A DNA stretch of 33,253 nucleotides, taken from the IMG/VR virus record IMGVR_UViG_3300011253_000930, positions 1 to 33,253 of that record, one strand, 5' to 3'. Positions 16,448-24,183 of this stretch are shown in pieces. Positions within the stretch are counted from its first letter, which is position 1; each line of letters begins with the position of its first letter. Source of the DNA: a virus. The position numbers and the translations under genes were made by a program. Under the pieces are notes generated by a model. That model was not told the DNA's origin, did not search any database, and was given only the letters and a program-made list of their open reading frames with translations.

Positions 16448-18430
16448 ATGAAAAACGACAAACTAGACGACCAAATCAAATCCAGCGTGAAAGCGCAGAT
16501 TGAGGCCGCGCGGTCTTTCATTCAATCAGACATTGCGCCCGCACGGATCAAGGCTGAGCGTTACCGCAATGGCGAGGTTGATATTGGGCATGAGACGGGC
16601 CGTTCAAAGGTTGTCGCAACGCCAGTTTCGGACACGATCCGCGCGGTCAAGCCGGGCCTGATGCGGCTGTTCTTGCAGACCGATCCGGTTGAGTTTGTAC
16701 CGCGCACCCCAGAGGACGTGGCAAGCGCCAAGCAGCGCACCCAAATGACGCGCTACATCTTTGAGCGCGAAGGCGGGTTCATGGTCCTGCATGACGTGTT
16801 TGACGATGCGCTGACAAAGAAGGTCGGTATTGCCAAGGTTGCATGGGAAGAACGCGAAGAAATCGAGTTTGACGAATACAGCGGCCTGACGATGGAAGCC
16901 GCTTATTATCTGAACGAACAGCCCGACACAGAGACCGTTGAAGTCACGCAAGAGGACGACGGCACCGTGTCGATGAAGGTTTCGCGCACCAGCGACAAGG
17001 GGCGCATATCCATCACGGCGCTGCCGCCTGAGACGTTCTTTGTCAACGCCGAGGCCAAGAGCCTTGAGGATGCCACCATCTGCGGTCACGCAGAAAATCA
17101 GACCGTTGGCGACTTGGTTGCCATGGGCTTTGATCTTGAGGAAGTCGAAGGGCTGGACAGCGACGCCGACGACATAGAAGCAGATGAACGCTTTGACGAC
17201 CGCGAGGACGAAGAAAGCACAGACCCGCTCATGAGGAAGGTGCTTGTCACCGAAGCCTACATGAAAGCCGACATTGAGGGAACGGGCGTTCCCAAAATGT
17301 ACAAATGGATTTTGGGCGGGACCAGCTACAAGGTGCTTGATTACGAACCTTGCGACATGATCCCGTTCGCGCCCTTTGAGTGCGACCCGATCCCGCATTC
17401 GTTCTATGGACGGTCATTGGCCGAACTGCTGTTGCAGGATCAGGACGTAGCAACGGCCATGCAGCGCGGCGTTATCGACAGCATCAACATGGCAAACACG
17501 CCGCGCGTTGTGGCGCAGAAAGATGCCGTTGATGTTGACAGCCTGCTGAACAACGAGACGGGCGGCATCATCTGGGCAGACCGGATCGACGCGGTGCGCG
17601 AGTTTACCATCGGCAACGGGGCCACGCTGGCACTGCCCGCCATGCAATACCACCAGCAGCGCCTTGAGGCAAAAACAGGCGTCCAGGGCATCGGCATGGG
17701 CTTGGATGCGGATGCCCTACAGGGGCAGTCAGCAACGGGCGCTGGCATCGCTGAACGGGCCGCTATGGGCCAGACAGAACTGATTGCCCGCACTTTGGCC
17801 GAAGGCGGCATGAAAACGCTGGTCAAGCTGATTGACGCGCTGGTCCGGCAGCACCCCGATCAGAACACCATGATGCAGGTTAGCGGCGAGTTTGTCGAAG
17901 TGGACCCGCGCTCATGGACGGCTGACGCTGACGTGACGGTCAATGTGGGTCTTGGCACCAACCGCCGCGAGGAACGTACAGCCGCGATGGGCAGCATGGT
18001 GCAAATGCAGATGAACATCATTCAGACCATGGGGCCGGACAATCCGCTTGTGGGCCTGCCGCAGCTACGCGCGGGCATTGCTGAGTTTTACCGGATGCAG
18101 GGCATCTATGACGCATCCAAGTTTGTGCGCCCGTTCACTGATGAGCAAGCGCAGATGTTGGCGCAGCAGAAGGCACAGCAGCCCCCGCCAGAAGGCAGCG
18201 ACCCCAACGCGGCGTTCCTGCAAGCCGAGCAGATGAAGGTGCAGCAGCGGATGCAGGCAGACCAAGGCAAGCTGCAACTGGACGCGCAAAAGCTGCGTAT
18301 GACCGACGACCGCGAGCGCGATAAAATGGCGCAAGAATTGGCCCTTAAAACTGCTGAAATCCAAGGCAAGCACGGCTTGCAGGTCAATGAGCAGGCCATA
18401 AAAGCGGCCCAAATGGCACCCCGCTACTAA
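16448..18430 (+). CDS. portal protein, P22-like
   Basis: The 660-aa protein has the features of P22-class portals. The N-terminus contains VDIGHETGRSKVVATPVSDTI. FEREGGFMVLHDVFDDAL and WILGGTSYKVLDYEPC follow. A well-conserved core FAPFECDPIPHSFYGRSLAE leads into the helix AELLLQDQDVATAMQRGVID. A Gln/Ala-rich C-terminal helical barrel ends the protein (MAQELALKTAEIQGKH). It forms the dodecameric DNA channel and docks TerL and the gp4-like adaptor. ATG at 16448 is preferred over a TTG at 16436 because of the terminator in between. Confidence 0.9.
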   Translation: MKNDKLDDQIKSSVKAQIEAARSFIQSDIAPARIKAERYRNGEVDIGHETGRSKVVATPVSDTIRAVKPGLMRLFLQTDPVEFVPRTPEDVASAKQRTQMTRYIFEREGGFMVLHDVFDDALTKKVGIAKVAWEEREEIEFDEYSGLTMEAAYYLNEQPDTETVEVTQEDDGTVSMKVSRTSDKGRISITALPPETFFVNAEAKSLEDATICGHAENQTVGDLVAMGFDLEEVEGLDSDADDIEADERFDDREDEESTDPLMRKVLVTEAYMKADIEGTGVPKMYKWILGGTSYKVLDYEPCDMIPFAPFECDPIPHSFYGRSLAELLLQDQDVATAMQRGVIDSINMANTPRVVAQKDAVDVDSLLNNETGGIIWADRIDAVREFTIGNGATLALPAMQYHQQRLEAKTGVQGIGMGLDADALQGQSATGAGIAERAAMGQTELIARTLAEGGMKTLVKLIDALVRQHPDQNTMMQVSGEFVEVDPRSWTADADVTVNVGLGTNRREERTAAMGSMVQMQMNIIQTMGPDNPLVGLPQLRAGIAEFYRMQGIYDASKFVRPFTDEQAQMLAQQKAQQPPPEGSDPNAAFLQAEQMKVQQRMQADQGKLQLDAQKLRMTDDRERDKMAQELALKTAEIQGKHGLQVNEQAIKAAQMAPRY

Positions 18431-18442
18431 CAGGGACACCCC

Positions 18443-18691
18443 ATGAACAAAGAACAAAAGGCAGCGACCGCACGGCGGTTGCTGGACGATGAAGGCTTGT
18501 CTTTGGCCTTCACAGAAATCTTGGAAGCCGCAACGCGCGTTTTCCTTGATGCGACCTCAACAACAGAGGCGCGAGAGCAGGCGCACGAAAATGTGCGCTC
18601 CATTCAGGCACTCCGAAATCGTTTGAAACTCTGGGGAACAGAGCAGGCGATTGAGGTACACAAGAAAGGTCAGCACCGTGGAAGCGACTGA
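18443..18691 (+). CDS. small helical protein between portal and scaffold, 82 aa
   Basis: The product (starting MNKEQKAATARRLLDDEGL) is mostly helical and matches the pattern of short proteins commonly found between portal and scaffold in podoviruses. It has a repeated Ala/Glu/Arg helix (TEAREQAHENVRSIQALRNR). A GGGAC-type element precedes the ATG, and the stop lies 14 bases inside the scaffold gene. Its function is unknown; an assembly role is likely by position. Confidence 0.7.
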   Translation: MNKEQKAATARRLLDDEGLSLAFTEILEAATRVFLDATSTTEAREQAHENVRSIQALRNRLKLWGTEQAIEVHKKGQHRGSD

Positions 18692-19682
18692 ACCATTGAC
18701 CATTGATAGCGCTGTCGAGGCCATCATGGCAGACGACGACACCGAGGCACCGGAGACGACCGAAGGTGAACAATCAGAAGTAAGCGACACCGACGAAGTT
18801 GAGGCAGAGGCGTCCGACGAGGACACAACCGAAGCCGACACCGACGAGGAAGCAGAACCGGATGAGGCCGACGCGGACGAGGCCGACGAAGAAGAGACCG
18901 ACGAGGACGAGGCAGAGGACGACGCCGAACCCGAACCCGACCTGATCACCGTCAAAGTTGACGGCAAAGAACAGGCCGTCAGTTTGGATGACTTGAAGCG
19001 TTCGTACTCTGGGCAAGCCAAAATCCAGCAAGACCTAGCCACCAACGCACAGACGCGAAAGCAGCTTGAAGCGGCGGCAACGGCCTTGATGGCACAGCAG
19101 AACGCAATTCTGCAAATGCACCAGGAAGTGCAGCAACAGGGGTTTCGACCCCAGCCGCAAATGCCTGACCCTAGGCTGATTGACGACAACCCGCAGGAAT
19201 ACATGCGCCAACGCGCATCCTACGAAAACGAGGTTGCCAGCTATCAGCAGGAACAGGCGCAACTCGCACAGCTAAAGCAGCGTCAAGAAGCGTATGCGCA
19301 ACAGCAAAAGGCGCAGCACGTCGCCAAAGGTTTTGAGGCGCTTAAAGCGCGTATCCCAGAACTTGCGGACGAAAAAGCAGCGCCCGAATACGCCAAAAAG
19401 ATGATGGAGGCGGGGACACAATACCAGTTCACGCCGGAAGAACTGAGCGAGATTGACGACCCACGCGCCTTGGAAGTTTTGAACGACGCTATGAAATGGC
19501 GGCAACTCAAAGCCAAGCAGGCCACGTCAAAAGCACCGCCCAAGCCGTCACGCAATGTGAAGGCGAAGGCAGCGGTCAAATCTGCACCTGATGCAAAAGC
19601 CAAAGCTGCCAAGTCACGCTTCAAAAACAGCCGCTCATTGAATGATGCGGTTGAGGCGTTTTTTGCCAGCGACACCCCTTAA
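18678..19682 (+). CDS. capsid scaffolding protein
   Basis: The GTG start at 18678 is preceded by AGAAAGG at 18663-18669 with good spacing; an earlier in-frame codon at 18651 would overlap the upstream gene more. The protein is 334 aa. It has an extremely acidic N-terminus (about residues 15-90, runs of Asp/Glu/Ala), a conserved VKVDGKEQAVSLDDLKRSYSG patch and a Gln-rich coiled coil. The Lys/Ala-rich basic C-terminus should bind coat protein. Its position immediately before the coat gene fits an assembly scaffold. Confidence 0.8.
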   Translation: MEATEPLTIDSAVEAIMADDDTEAPETTEGEQSEVSDTDEVEAEASDEDTTEADTDEEAEPDEADADEADEEETDEDEAEDDAEPEPDLITVKVDGKEQAVSLDDLKRSYSGQAKIQQDLATNAQTRKQLEAAATALMAQQNAILQMHQEVQQQGFRPQPQMPDPRLIDDNPQEYMRQRASYENEVASYQQEQAQLAQLKQRQEAYAQQQKAQHVAKGFEALKARIPELADEKAAPEYAKKMMEAGTQYQFTPEELSEIDDPRALEVLNDAMKWRQLKAKQATSKAPPKPSRNVKAKAAVKSAPDAKAKAAKSRFKNSRSLNDAVEAFFASDTP

Positions 19683-19700
19683 TCTTCGGAGAAAAACACC

Positions 19701-20657
19701 ATGGCACAGCCAACCAACACATTCGACAGCTACGACGCCGTAGGCGAGCGCGAAAGCCTTGCGGACTACATCAGCAACGTCGATCCCTATGACACGCCGC
19801 TCTATTCCAACTCCAAAAAGGAAAAGATCAGCGCCCACAATCACGAATGGCAGACCGACGCACTGCGGGCCGCAGCGCGGAACAAGCACATTCAGGGCGA
19901 CGACACCACGGCGTCGGCCAAGACGGCAACAACCCTGCTGGGCAACTATACCCAGACGCTAAAGGATGCCGTTGCGATCCCCGACACGGACACGTCCACC
20001 AAGAAAGCCGGGCGTTCCAAGGAAATCGTTTACCAGACGATCAAGATGGGCAAGGAACTGCGCACCGACCTGGAAACTGCAATGTTCTCCAACTACGCCA
20101 AGGCGGCTGGCAACAGCACTACGGCGGCGGAAATGGCGGGCGTCCTGGCCTGGATCAATACGAACACCAGCGTTGGTACTGGCGTCCCTGCTGACCCTAC
20201 AGGCGACGGCACAGACGCCCGTACAGACGGCACACAGGTTGCGTTCACACAGGCGCGTCTGAATACTGTTCTGCAAGGCATCTGGACCGAGGGCGGCAAG
20301 CCGGACACGGTTTACCTGTCTGCATTCCAGCAGAATATTGCGTCGGGCTTCACGGGTGCCAACAACCAGCGTTCCACGGTTGATGCGTCCATGACAAAGA
20401 ACGCCGTCATCAACAGCATGGACATTTACATCACGCCGTTTGGCAAGGTGGAAATGCAGTTGAGCCGCTTCAACCGGGCGCGTGATGTGATCGTTACGCA
20501 GTCGGACATGTGGTGCGTTGGCGTTAAGCGTCAGTGGAAGGAAACCGAACTGGCGAAAACTGGCGACGCAACCAAAATGCAGGTTGTGGGTGAGTTTACG
20601 CTTATCTCCAAGAACGAGAAGGCTTCTGGCTTGGTTGCGGACAACACGACGTCCTAA
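19701..20657 (+). CDS. major capsid protein (DUF5309/SU10-type)
   Basis: The 318-aa protein begins MAQPTNTFDSYDAVGERESL and continues YISNVDPYDTPLYSNSKKEK, the hallmark of DUF5309 major head proteins with an HK97 fold. It has the expected downstream elements (NHEWQTDALRAAARNKHIQGDD, shown here in part, and NSMDIYITPFGKVEMQ). A CGGAG ribosome-binding site precedes the ATG, and a strong terminator follows the stop. It is the shell subunit. Confidence 0.9.
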   Translation: MAQPTNTFDSYDAVGERESLADYISNVDPYDTPLYSNSKKEKISAHNHEWQTDALRAAARNKHIQGDDTTASAKTATTLLGNYTQTLKDAVAIPDTDTSTKKAGRSKEIVYQTIKMGKELRTDLETAMFSNYAKAAGNSTTAAEMAGVLAWINTNTSVGTGVPADPTGDGTDARTDGTQVAFTQARLNTVLQGIWTEGGKPDTVYLSAFQQNIASGFTGANNQRSTVDASMTKNAVINSMDIYITPFGKVEMQLSRFNRARDVIVTQSDMWCVGVKRQWKETELAKTGDATKMQVVGEFTLISKNEKASGLVADNTTS

Positions 20658-20685
20658 GCCTTGCAGCTTGCCTGAAAATCTAACG

Positions 20686-20715
20686 GGACCGCAGGGCAAC
20701 TTGCGGTCCTTTTTT
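20686..20715 (+). terminator. intrinsic terminator after the major capsid gene
   Basis: GGACCGCA (20686-20693) pairs with TGCGGTCC (20702-20709) over an 8-base loop and is followed by six Ts. It sits 28 bases after the capsid stop. It would leave capsid mRNA abundant relative to the downstream head-completion and lysis genes. Confidence 0.85.
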
Positions 20716-20743
20716 ATTGCCTGATTAAAAAGGGACTACCCCC

Positions 20744-20896
20744 ATGAAAATCAAGATTTTGAATGAACGCCTGCGGGCGAATGGCGGCAAGTGGGTCGCT
20801 GGTGATGTTGTCGAAGTTGACAAGGACTTCGAAAAAGATGCCACCGACAAGGGTCTGGCAAAGATGTTTGAGGTTGTGAAGGCTTCCAAGAAATGA
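20744..20896 (+). CDS. small basic protein after capsid, 50 aa
   Basis: The ATG at 20744 follows AAGGGA at 20730-20735. The product starts MKIKILNERLRANGGKWVAG and ends VVKASKK, with a beta-hairpin-like first half and a KDFEKDATDKGLAKMFEVV helix. It is too short to identify. Proteins of this type (a short MKIKIL start, a Gly turn, and an acidic helix) frequently follow capsid genes and may be head-completion or decoration factors. The stop overlaps the next gene by ATGA. Confidence 0.7.
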   Translation: MKIKILNERLRANGGKWVAGDVVEVDKDFEKDATDKGLAKMFEVVKASKK

Positions 20897-21180
20897 AGTT
20901 GGGCGAGAAACTTTTAGCCGGGGATGATGGCAAATTCCTTGTGCAGAAAACCTTTGACCCAACGCCAAGCATGGAGCAGGTGCGCAAGCTGAAAGACGCG
21001 GGCGCATTGGGAACCAGCGACAACAAGCTGGTGGCGCGGGTGCCTGCATGGCTGATCAACGAGTGGTGCAAGGAAGCTGGCGTTTTGTGGGGCGACGTTG
21101 AAGCCCGCAAGGAAGTTGTGACCAAGAAGCTGTTGAGCGGCGATGCTGCGGCTTTCCGCGTCTGGGAAGGCACTTACTGA
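20893..21180 (+). CDS. conserved podophage protein, 95 aa
   Basis: The pattern MKLGEKLLAGDDGKFLVQ, FDPTPSMEQV, ARVPAWLINEWCKEAGV and KLLSGDAAAFRVWEGTY recurs in many podovirus genomes between capsid and lysis genes. No enzymatic motif is visible. It is alpha-helical with a conserved Trp-Cys pair, and is probably a virion or assembly protein. It overlaps the upstream gene and is followed two bases later by the amidase gene. Confidence 0.65.
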   Translation: MKLGEKLLAGDDGKFLVQKTFDPTPSMEQVRKLKDAGALGTSDNKLVARVPAWLINEWCKEAGVLWGDVEARKEVVTKKLLSGDAAAFRVWEGTY

Positions 21181-21182
21181 GC

Positions 21183-21650
21183 ATGGCGGTCTTTGCATTC
21201 TACACGGCCAAGGGCGACTTTGTGGACCGGGCAATCCGGCTTTTCACATGGTCGCGGTTTAGCCATGTGGAACTGGTCACTGACGGGCCGCTGCGGGCGT
21301 CCAACGCCGTTATCAGCGCATCCAAGCGCGACGGCGGGGTGCGCGAAAAGGTCATCGCGTGGAACCCGGCGCATTGGGTCTTTGTTGAACTACCTGACAG
21401 CGCGACCGTTCCGCCCGGCCCGTACATCATGACCAAATACTATGCGGGGCGGGCCTATGACACATGGGGGGCTGTTGCCACCGTGTTTCGGTTTGCCCGG
21501 CCCCACGCAAGCAAGTGGTTTTGCAGCGAGTTGATGGCGCACAGCCTGAACTTTGAAGATGCCGAAAGATACACGCCCGGCGCATTTTATGTGGCCCTTA
21601 TGGGGATGGGCGGCGAGACAGTAAGACCAGAAGCGCATAAGCGCATTTAG
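21183..21650 (+). CDS. permuted papain-fold (NlpC/P60-like) amidase
   Basis: The 155-aa protein shows the circularly permuted order of YaeF/YiiX-type NlpC/P60 proteins. The His-containing strand comes first (TWSRFSHVELV, H28) and the Cys helix later (KWFCSELMAHSL, C114). In between is a Tyr/Gly segment (YYAGRAYDTWGAVA). Such enzymes hydrolyse amide or ester bonds in peptidoglycan or lipids. It stands at the head of the lysis block and could act in wall degradation or lipoprotein modification. It has no signal peptide. The substrate is not determined. Confidence 0.75.
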   Translation: MAVFAFYTAKGDFVDRAIRLFTWSRFSHVELVTDGPLRASNAVISASKRDGGVREKVIAWNPAHWVFVELPDSATVPPGPYIMTKYYAGRAYDTWGAVATVFRFARPHASKWFCSELMAHSLNFEDAERYTPGAFYVALMGMGGETVRPEAHKRI

Positions 21651-21703
21651 CAGGCTGAAAGCAGTAAGCCGACGACCAACGCACGGATATAGGCGGAAAA
21701 TGA

Positions 21704-21949
21704 ATGACGGACAAATGGACGGAAACCGAATTATCGGCGTTACGTCGGATGATCGAAAAAGCGGAACAAGACCCCGACTTTTCCCCGGCGGACATAAAAG
21801 CGCTGCGGACGATGGTGGAAGCGTTCAAAGGCTTTCAGTTTTTCGGGCGGTTCGCAAAGTGGGCAATTTTTCTCTTGGCGGCGTTCGCGGGGGCCATCAC
21901 GGCTTGGGAGCAAGTGGCGGAAAAGGTGCGGCAATGGCTAGCGTTGTGA
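21704..21949 (+). CDS. small membrane protein of the lysis block, 81 aa
   Basis: The product has a charged N-terminal helix (TETELSALRRMIEKAEQ), then one hydrophobic helix at about residues 48-66 (RFAKWAIFLLAAFAGAITAW) and a short amphipathic tail (EKVRQWLAL). The ATG at 21704 is preceded by an alternative ATG at 21700 in another frame. The position and single membrane helix suggest a holin- or antiholin-like role. The end overlaps the next gene by 16 bases. Confidence 0.7.
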   Translation: MTDKWTETELSALRRMIEKAEQDPDFSPADIKALRTMVEAFKGFQFFGRFAKWAIFLLAAFAGAITAWEQVAEKVRQWLAL

Positions 21950-22350
21950 TCAGCAAAGTCGAAAGCCGGGCCATGCTTTTTGCGTCATTTTGCGTTCTGG
22001 CCTTCGCGTATTGGATCAACCTGCCGCCGACGGCGTACAGCGATGTTGAGGTTTTGCGCGTGGAGCGCGAGGGCAACACGGTCGAGGTTGTGGCGAATTT
22101 CACCAAAGGCGACTGCGAATTTAAGCGGCTTGAGGTTGTCGGCAGCGTGATCGGGGAAACCCGCTTTCTGCGCTGGCGTGATCTGGACGGCCCACCGCTG
22201 AATGAGGACCGATCCGCAGGCCATCAGACATTGCGCATTTCGTTTGATGCACCGCCTGCCATTTACGATTGGGTCGAAATCAGAACGCAGCACTTCTGCG
22301 ACGACAAGAAAGTGGACAAGGTTTTTCATCGCCTTGAACCGTTAATCTAA
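21934..22350 (+). CDS. membrane-anchored protein of unknown function, 138 aa
   Basis: The ATG at 21934 is preferred because an in-frame start at 21700 would overlap the previous gene entirely. An N-terminal membrane anchor (residues about 11-29, ESRAMLFASFCVLAFAYWI) is followed by a presumably periplasmic beta-rich domain. That domain starts VLRVEREGNTVEVVANF and contains two cysteines (GDCEFKRLE and TQHFCDDKK). No family is recognised. Placement in the lysis block suggests action at the envelope. Confidence 0.65.
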   Translation: MASVVISKVESRAMLFASFCVLAFAYWINLPPTAYSDVEVLRVEREGNTVEVVANFTKGDCEFKRLEVVGSVIGETRFLRWRDLDGPPLNEDRSAGHQTLRISFDAPPAIYDWVEIRTQHFCDDKKVDKVFHRLEPLI

Positions 22351-22359
22351 GGACACACC

Positions 22360-23016
22360 ATGAAAATCACCCCCCGCATTGCGCTAGAAGTGGCGCATCA
22401 TGAAGCCGTCATTCGCTCAACTTATGTGGACAGCGTGGGCGTGAATACGTGGAGCGTCGGCCTGACCAGCGCCACGGGCCACAATGTTGACCGATACATC
22501 AACAACCCGCAAACGATGCAGCATTGCATGGAGATATTTCTTTGGGCGCTGGAACGCTACGCAGACGATGTGCGCGAGGCTTTCAAAGGCTATCTGCTGT
22601 CCGAGGCGCAGTTTACCGCCGCGCTGAGTTTCCACTGGAACACGGGCGCGATCAAGCGGGCATCGTGGGTCAAGCGCTTCAAAGCGGGTGACGTGGCGGG
22701 GGCGCGGGCGGCATTCATGCTTTACAACAAGCCCAAGGAAATCATCCGCAGGCGCGGCGAGGAAAGAGACCTGTTTTTTGATGGCGTCTGGGCGGGTGAC
22801 GGCAAAATCACAGAATACACCAAACTGTCATCCAGACGGTCGCCCGTGTGGAGCAGCGCAATCCGGCGCGACATTCGCGGCGTGATCGAAGCGGTGTTGG
22901 CCGATGCCGATGCGCCAAAGCCCCCGGCGATTGATTACGAAAAGATAAACCCCACGCCCGCAAAAAAGCCGTGGTGGCTGGCATTGCTGGCTCTGTTTGG
23001 AAAGGCCACAAAATGA
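22360..23016 (+). CDS. endolysin, GH24 phage lysozyme
   Basis: The 218-aa protein carries the T4-lysozyme-type catalytic triad with correct spacing: E15 (VAHHEAVIRS), D24 (YVDSVG) and T30 (NTWSVGLTSATG). GH24 enzymes cut the glycan backbone of peptidoglycan. The C-terminus has a Pro-rich stretch and a short hydrophobic segment (KKPWWLALLALFGKATK), which is unusual and could associate the enzyme with the inner membrane. No N-terminal SAR signal is seen, so export would need the holin. It overlaps the holin gene (ATGA). Confidence 0.85.
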   Translation: MKITPRIALEVAHHEAVIRSTYVDSVGVNTWSVGLTSATGHNVDRYINNPQTMQHCMEIFLWALERYADDVREAFKGYLLSEAQFTAALSFHWNTGAIKRASWVKRFKAGDVAGARAAFMLYNKPKEIIRRRGEERDLFFDGVWAGDGKITEYTKLSSRRSPVWSSAIRRDIRGVIEAVLADADAPKPPAIDYEKINPTPAKKPWWLALLALFGKATK

Positions 23017-23213
23017 AGTTGGTTGACGGATGGCAGAACGCATGGCGCTGGTTTTCGGTTTGGTGCCTGACCCTATCAGGGGCCGCGCCTGCGGCATGGC
23101 TTGCGGTGCCGGATGAAATGCGCAGACAGGTGCCTGCCGAGTGGCTGGCATTTGCGGCTGTTGCGATTGCGATTGCGGGCGTCTTTGGTCGCCTTGTGGA
23201 TCAAGAGCAATGA
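23013..23213 (+). CDS. holin-like protein (DUF7940-type), 66 aa
   Basis: The pattern KLVDGWQNAWRWFSVWCLTL, a hydrophobic helix (residues about 14-33), a polar loop (VPDEMRRQVPAEW) and a second hydrophobic helix (about 44-60, LAFAAVAIAIAGVFGRL) matches the two-helix holins encoded next to phage lysozymes. It should oligomerise in the inner membrane and release the endolysin. The start at 23013 overlaps the lysozyme stop, and the end overlaps the Rz gene. Confidence 0.8.
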   Translation: MKLVDGWQNAWRWFSVWCLTLSGAAPAAWLAVPDEMRRQVPAEWLAFAAVAIAIAGVFGRLVDQEQ

Positions 23214-23521
23214 TTGCCCGTTACGCGCTTTATGCGGCCCTGTCAGTGGCTCTTGCCCTTGGCGGCTGGTCAATGTGGCTCATGCGGGCCAATGCGTCCC
23301 TGACGGTCAAAAACGCCAGCCTTGAGCGGTCCGTTGCGGCATTCCAAGCGCAGGCGGAACAGTCAGCCCTTGCGCGTGAAGTCGAAAAAGCACGGGCGGC
23401 ACGGTTTGCACAAGAAAGTGCGGATATGGCGGCTAAAATTGAAACCCTTTTAACCGGAGGTATTCCCGATGCGGCTCTTGATCCTGCCATCATTGATCTT
23501 CTTAACGGCTTGCGCGACTGA
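23210..23521 (+). CDS. i-spanin (Rz-like), 103 aa
   Basis: The start at 23210 gives an N-terminal membrane anchor (residues about 3-24, YALYAALSVALALGGWSMWL). A periplasmic coiled coil follows (NASLERSVAAFQAQAEQSAL and further), which is the architecture of inner-membrane spanins. Together with the outer-membrane lipoprotein encoded in the overlapping frame, it would fuse the two membranes at the end of lysis. It overlaps the holin stop by four bases. Confidence 0.8.
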   Translation: MIARYALYAALSVALALGGWSMWLMRANASLTVKNASLERSVAAFQAQAEQSALAREVEKARAARFAQESADMAAKIETLLTGGIPDAALDPAIIDLLNGLRD

Positions 23522-23690
23522 AACGACATTCATCAAGCCGGACATTCCAAGCGAAACCTTGACCCCATGCCCGATCAGCGCCCGCCAGGTGCAGACGGTC
23601 AATGAGTTGGCAGCGCTGGCAACCGAGCATCTACGCAGCGCGACCTGCGCAAACGGCAAGATTGAGGCGATTGCAGAGGTATTGGGCTGA
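23469..23690 (+). CDS. o-spanin lipoprotein (Rz1-like), 73 aa
   Basis: The gene begins inside the Rz frame (+1, overlap 53 bases) and extends beyond it. It has a signal sequence with lipobox LTAC, putting the lipidated cysteine at residue 15 (FLTACATET), followed by a Pro-containing linker (PDIPSETLTPCPIS) and a helical tail. This nested Rz/Rz1 arrangement is characteristic of spanin pairs. Its stop overlaps the next start (TGATG). Confidence 0.8.
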   Translation: MRLLILPSLIFLTACATETTFIKPDIPSETLTPCPISARQVQTVNELAALATEHLRSATCANGKIEAIAEVLG

Positions 23691-23896
23691 TGTGGCTCAT
23701 GGTCATCAGCATTTGCCTGCAACTCGATGCCACGGGCGCAGATTGCCGCCGTGGGGCGCAAGGTCCATACCTGACGCCCATGGAGTGCCGAACGCGCATG
23801 GAGGGCCAGCATGACGCCATTATGGCGCTTGCAGGTGAACTAGGCGCAAAGGTGCTTTTCCTGAAAGTGTCCTGCCAAAAAGGCAAAAACGGATAA
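23690..23896 (+). CDS. small cysteine-containing protein at the end of the lysis block, 68 aa
   Basis: The product begins MWLMVISICLQLDATGADC, a short hydrophobic segment that could be a weak signal, and has four cysteines in total. The central helix (QHDAIMALAGELGAKVLFLK) is followed by a basic tail. The gene is coupled to the Rz1 stop and the late terminator begins at its stop codon. The role is unknown; it may be a late envelope or lysis accessory protein. Confidence 0.6.
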   Translation: MWLMVISICLQLDATGADCRRGAQGPYLTPMECRTRMEGQHDAIMALAGELGAKVLFLKVSCQKGKNG

Positions 23897-23930
23897 ACCC
23901 CGCGTTCCTGAAAAGGGCGCGGGGTTTTTT
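23895..23930 (+). terminator. intrinsic terminator ending the late operon
   Basis: AAACCCCGCG (23895-23904) pairs with CGCGGGGTTT (23918-23927), a 10-bp stem with a 13-base loop and a six-T run. It overlaps the stop of the preceding gene and is the strongest terminator in the window. Confidence 0.9.
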
Positions 23931-24183
23931 GTCGTTTCAGCCGATCAGAACAGCCCCGCGATTTTTGCCGCGTTGCCCATTTGGCGCGGGCGCGGCGGCG
24001 GATTGTCTGGGGGTTCCCTTCATATATATTCAAACGCCCTTGCGGGGATGATTGGTTAAAATGATGCGGGGCTGATCTGGTCGGCTGCGGGCGATCACCG
24101 GGGCGGGCTTGTGAACCAAAAAACGCCAAATTCGGGACGCAACGTGTCTTGTGGTTCGTTTATGCGCAACAACTGCGGTCCTT
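23931..24183. other. non-coding interval between the late terminator and a minus-strand gene
   Basis: No credible gene is seen in these 253 bases. The first part is very GC-rich and includes CGCGGGCGCGGCGGCGG. The middle has a TATATATT-like stretch at 24023-24030. Minus-strand frames here are shadows of the neighbouring gene. A minus-strand T-run (24118-24123 read in reverse) lies downstream of the 24184 gene, but I do not see a convincing stem beside it. Confidence 0.5.

Noticed and set aside
18557-19204. Long minus-strand frame rich in Ser
   Set aside because: It is antisense to the acidic scaffold gene. GAC/GAG codons read in reverse give a Ser-rich shadow, so it is not a gene.
21700-21933. 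Longer start for the anchored protein at 21934
   Set aside because: It would run through the whole 21704-21949 gene in another frame and lacks a membrane-protein start.
23931-24183. tRNA or small RNA gene in the non-coding interval
   Set aside because: No cloverleaf-like pairing or clear promoter and terminator pair was found.
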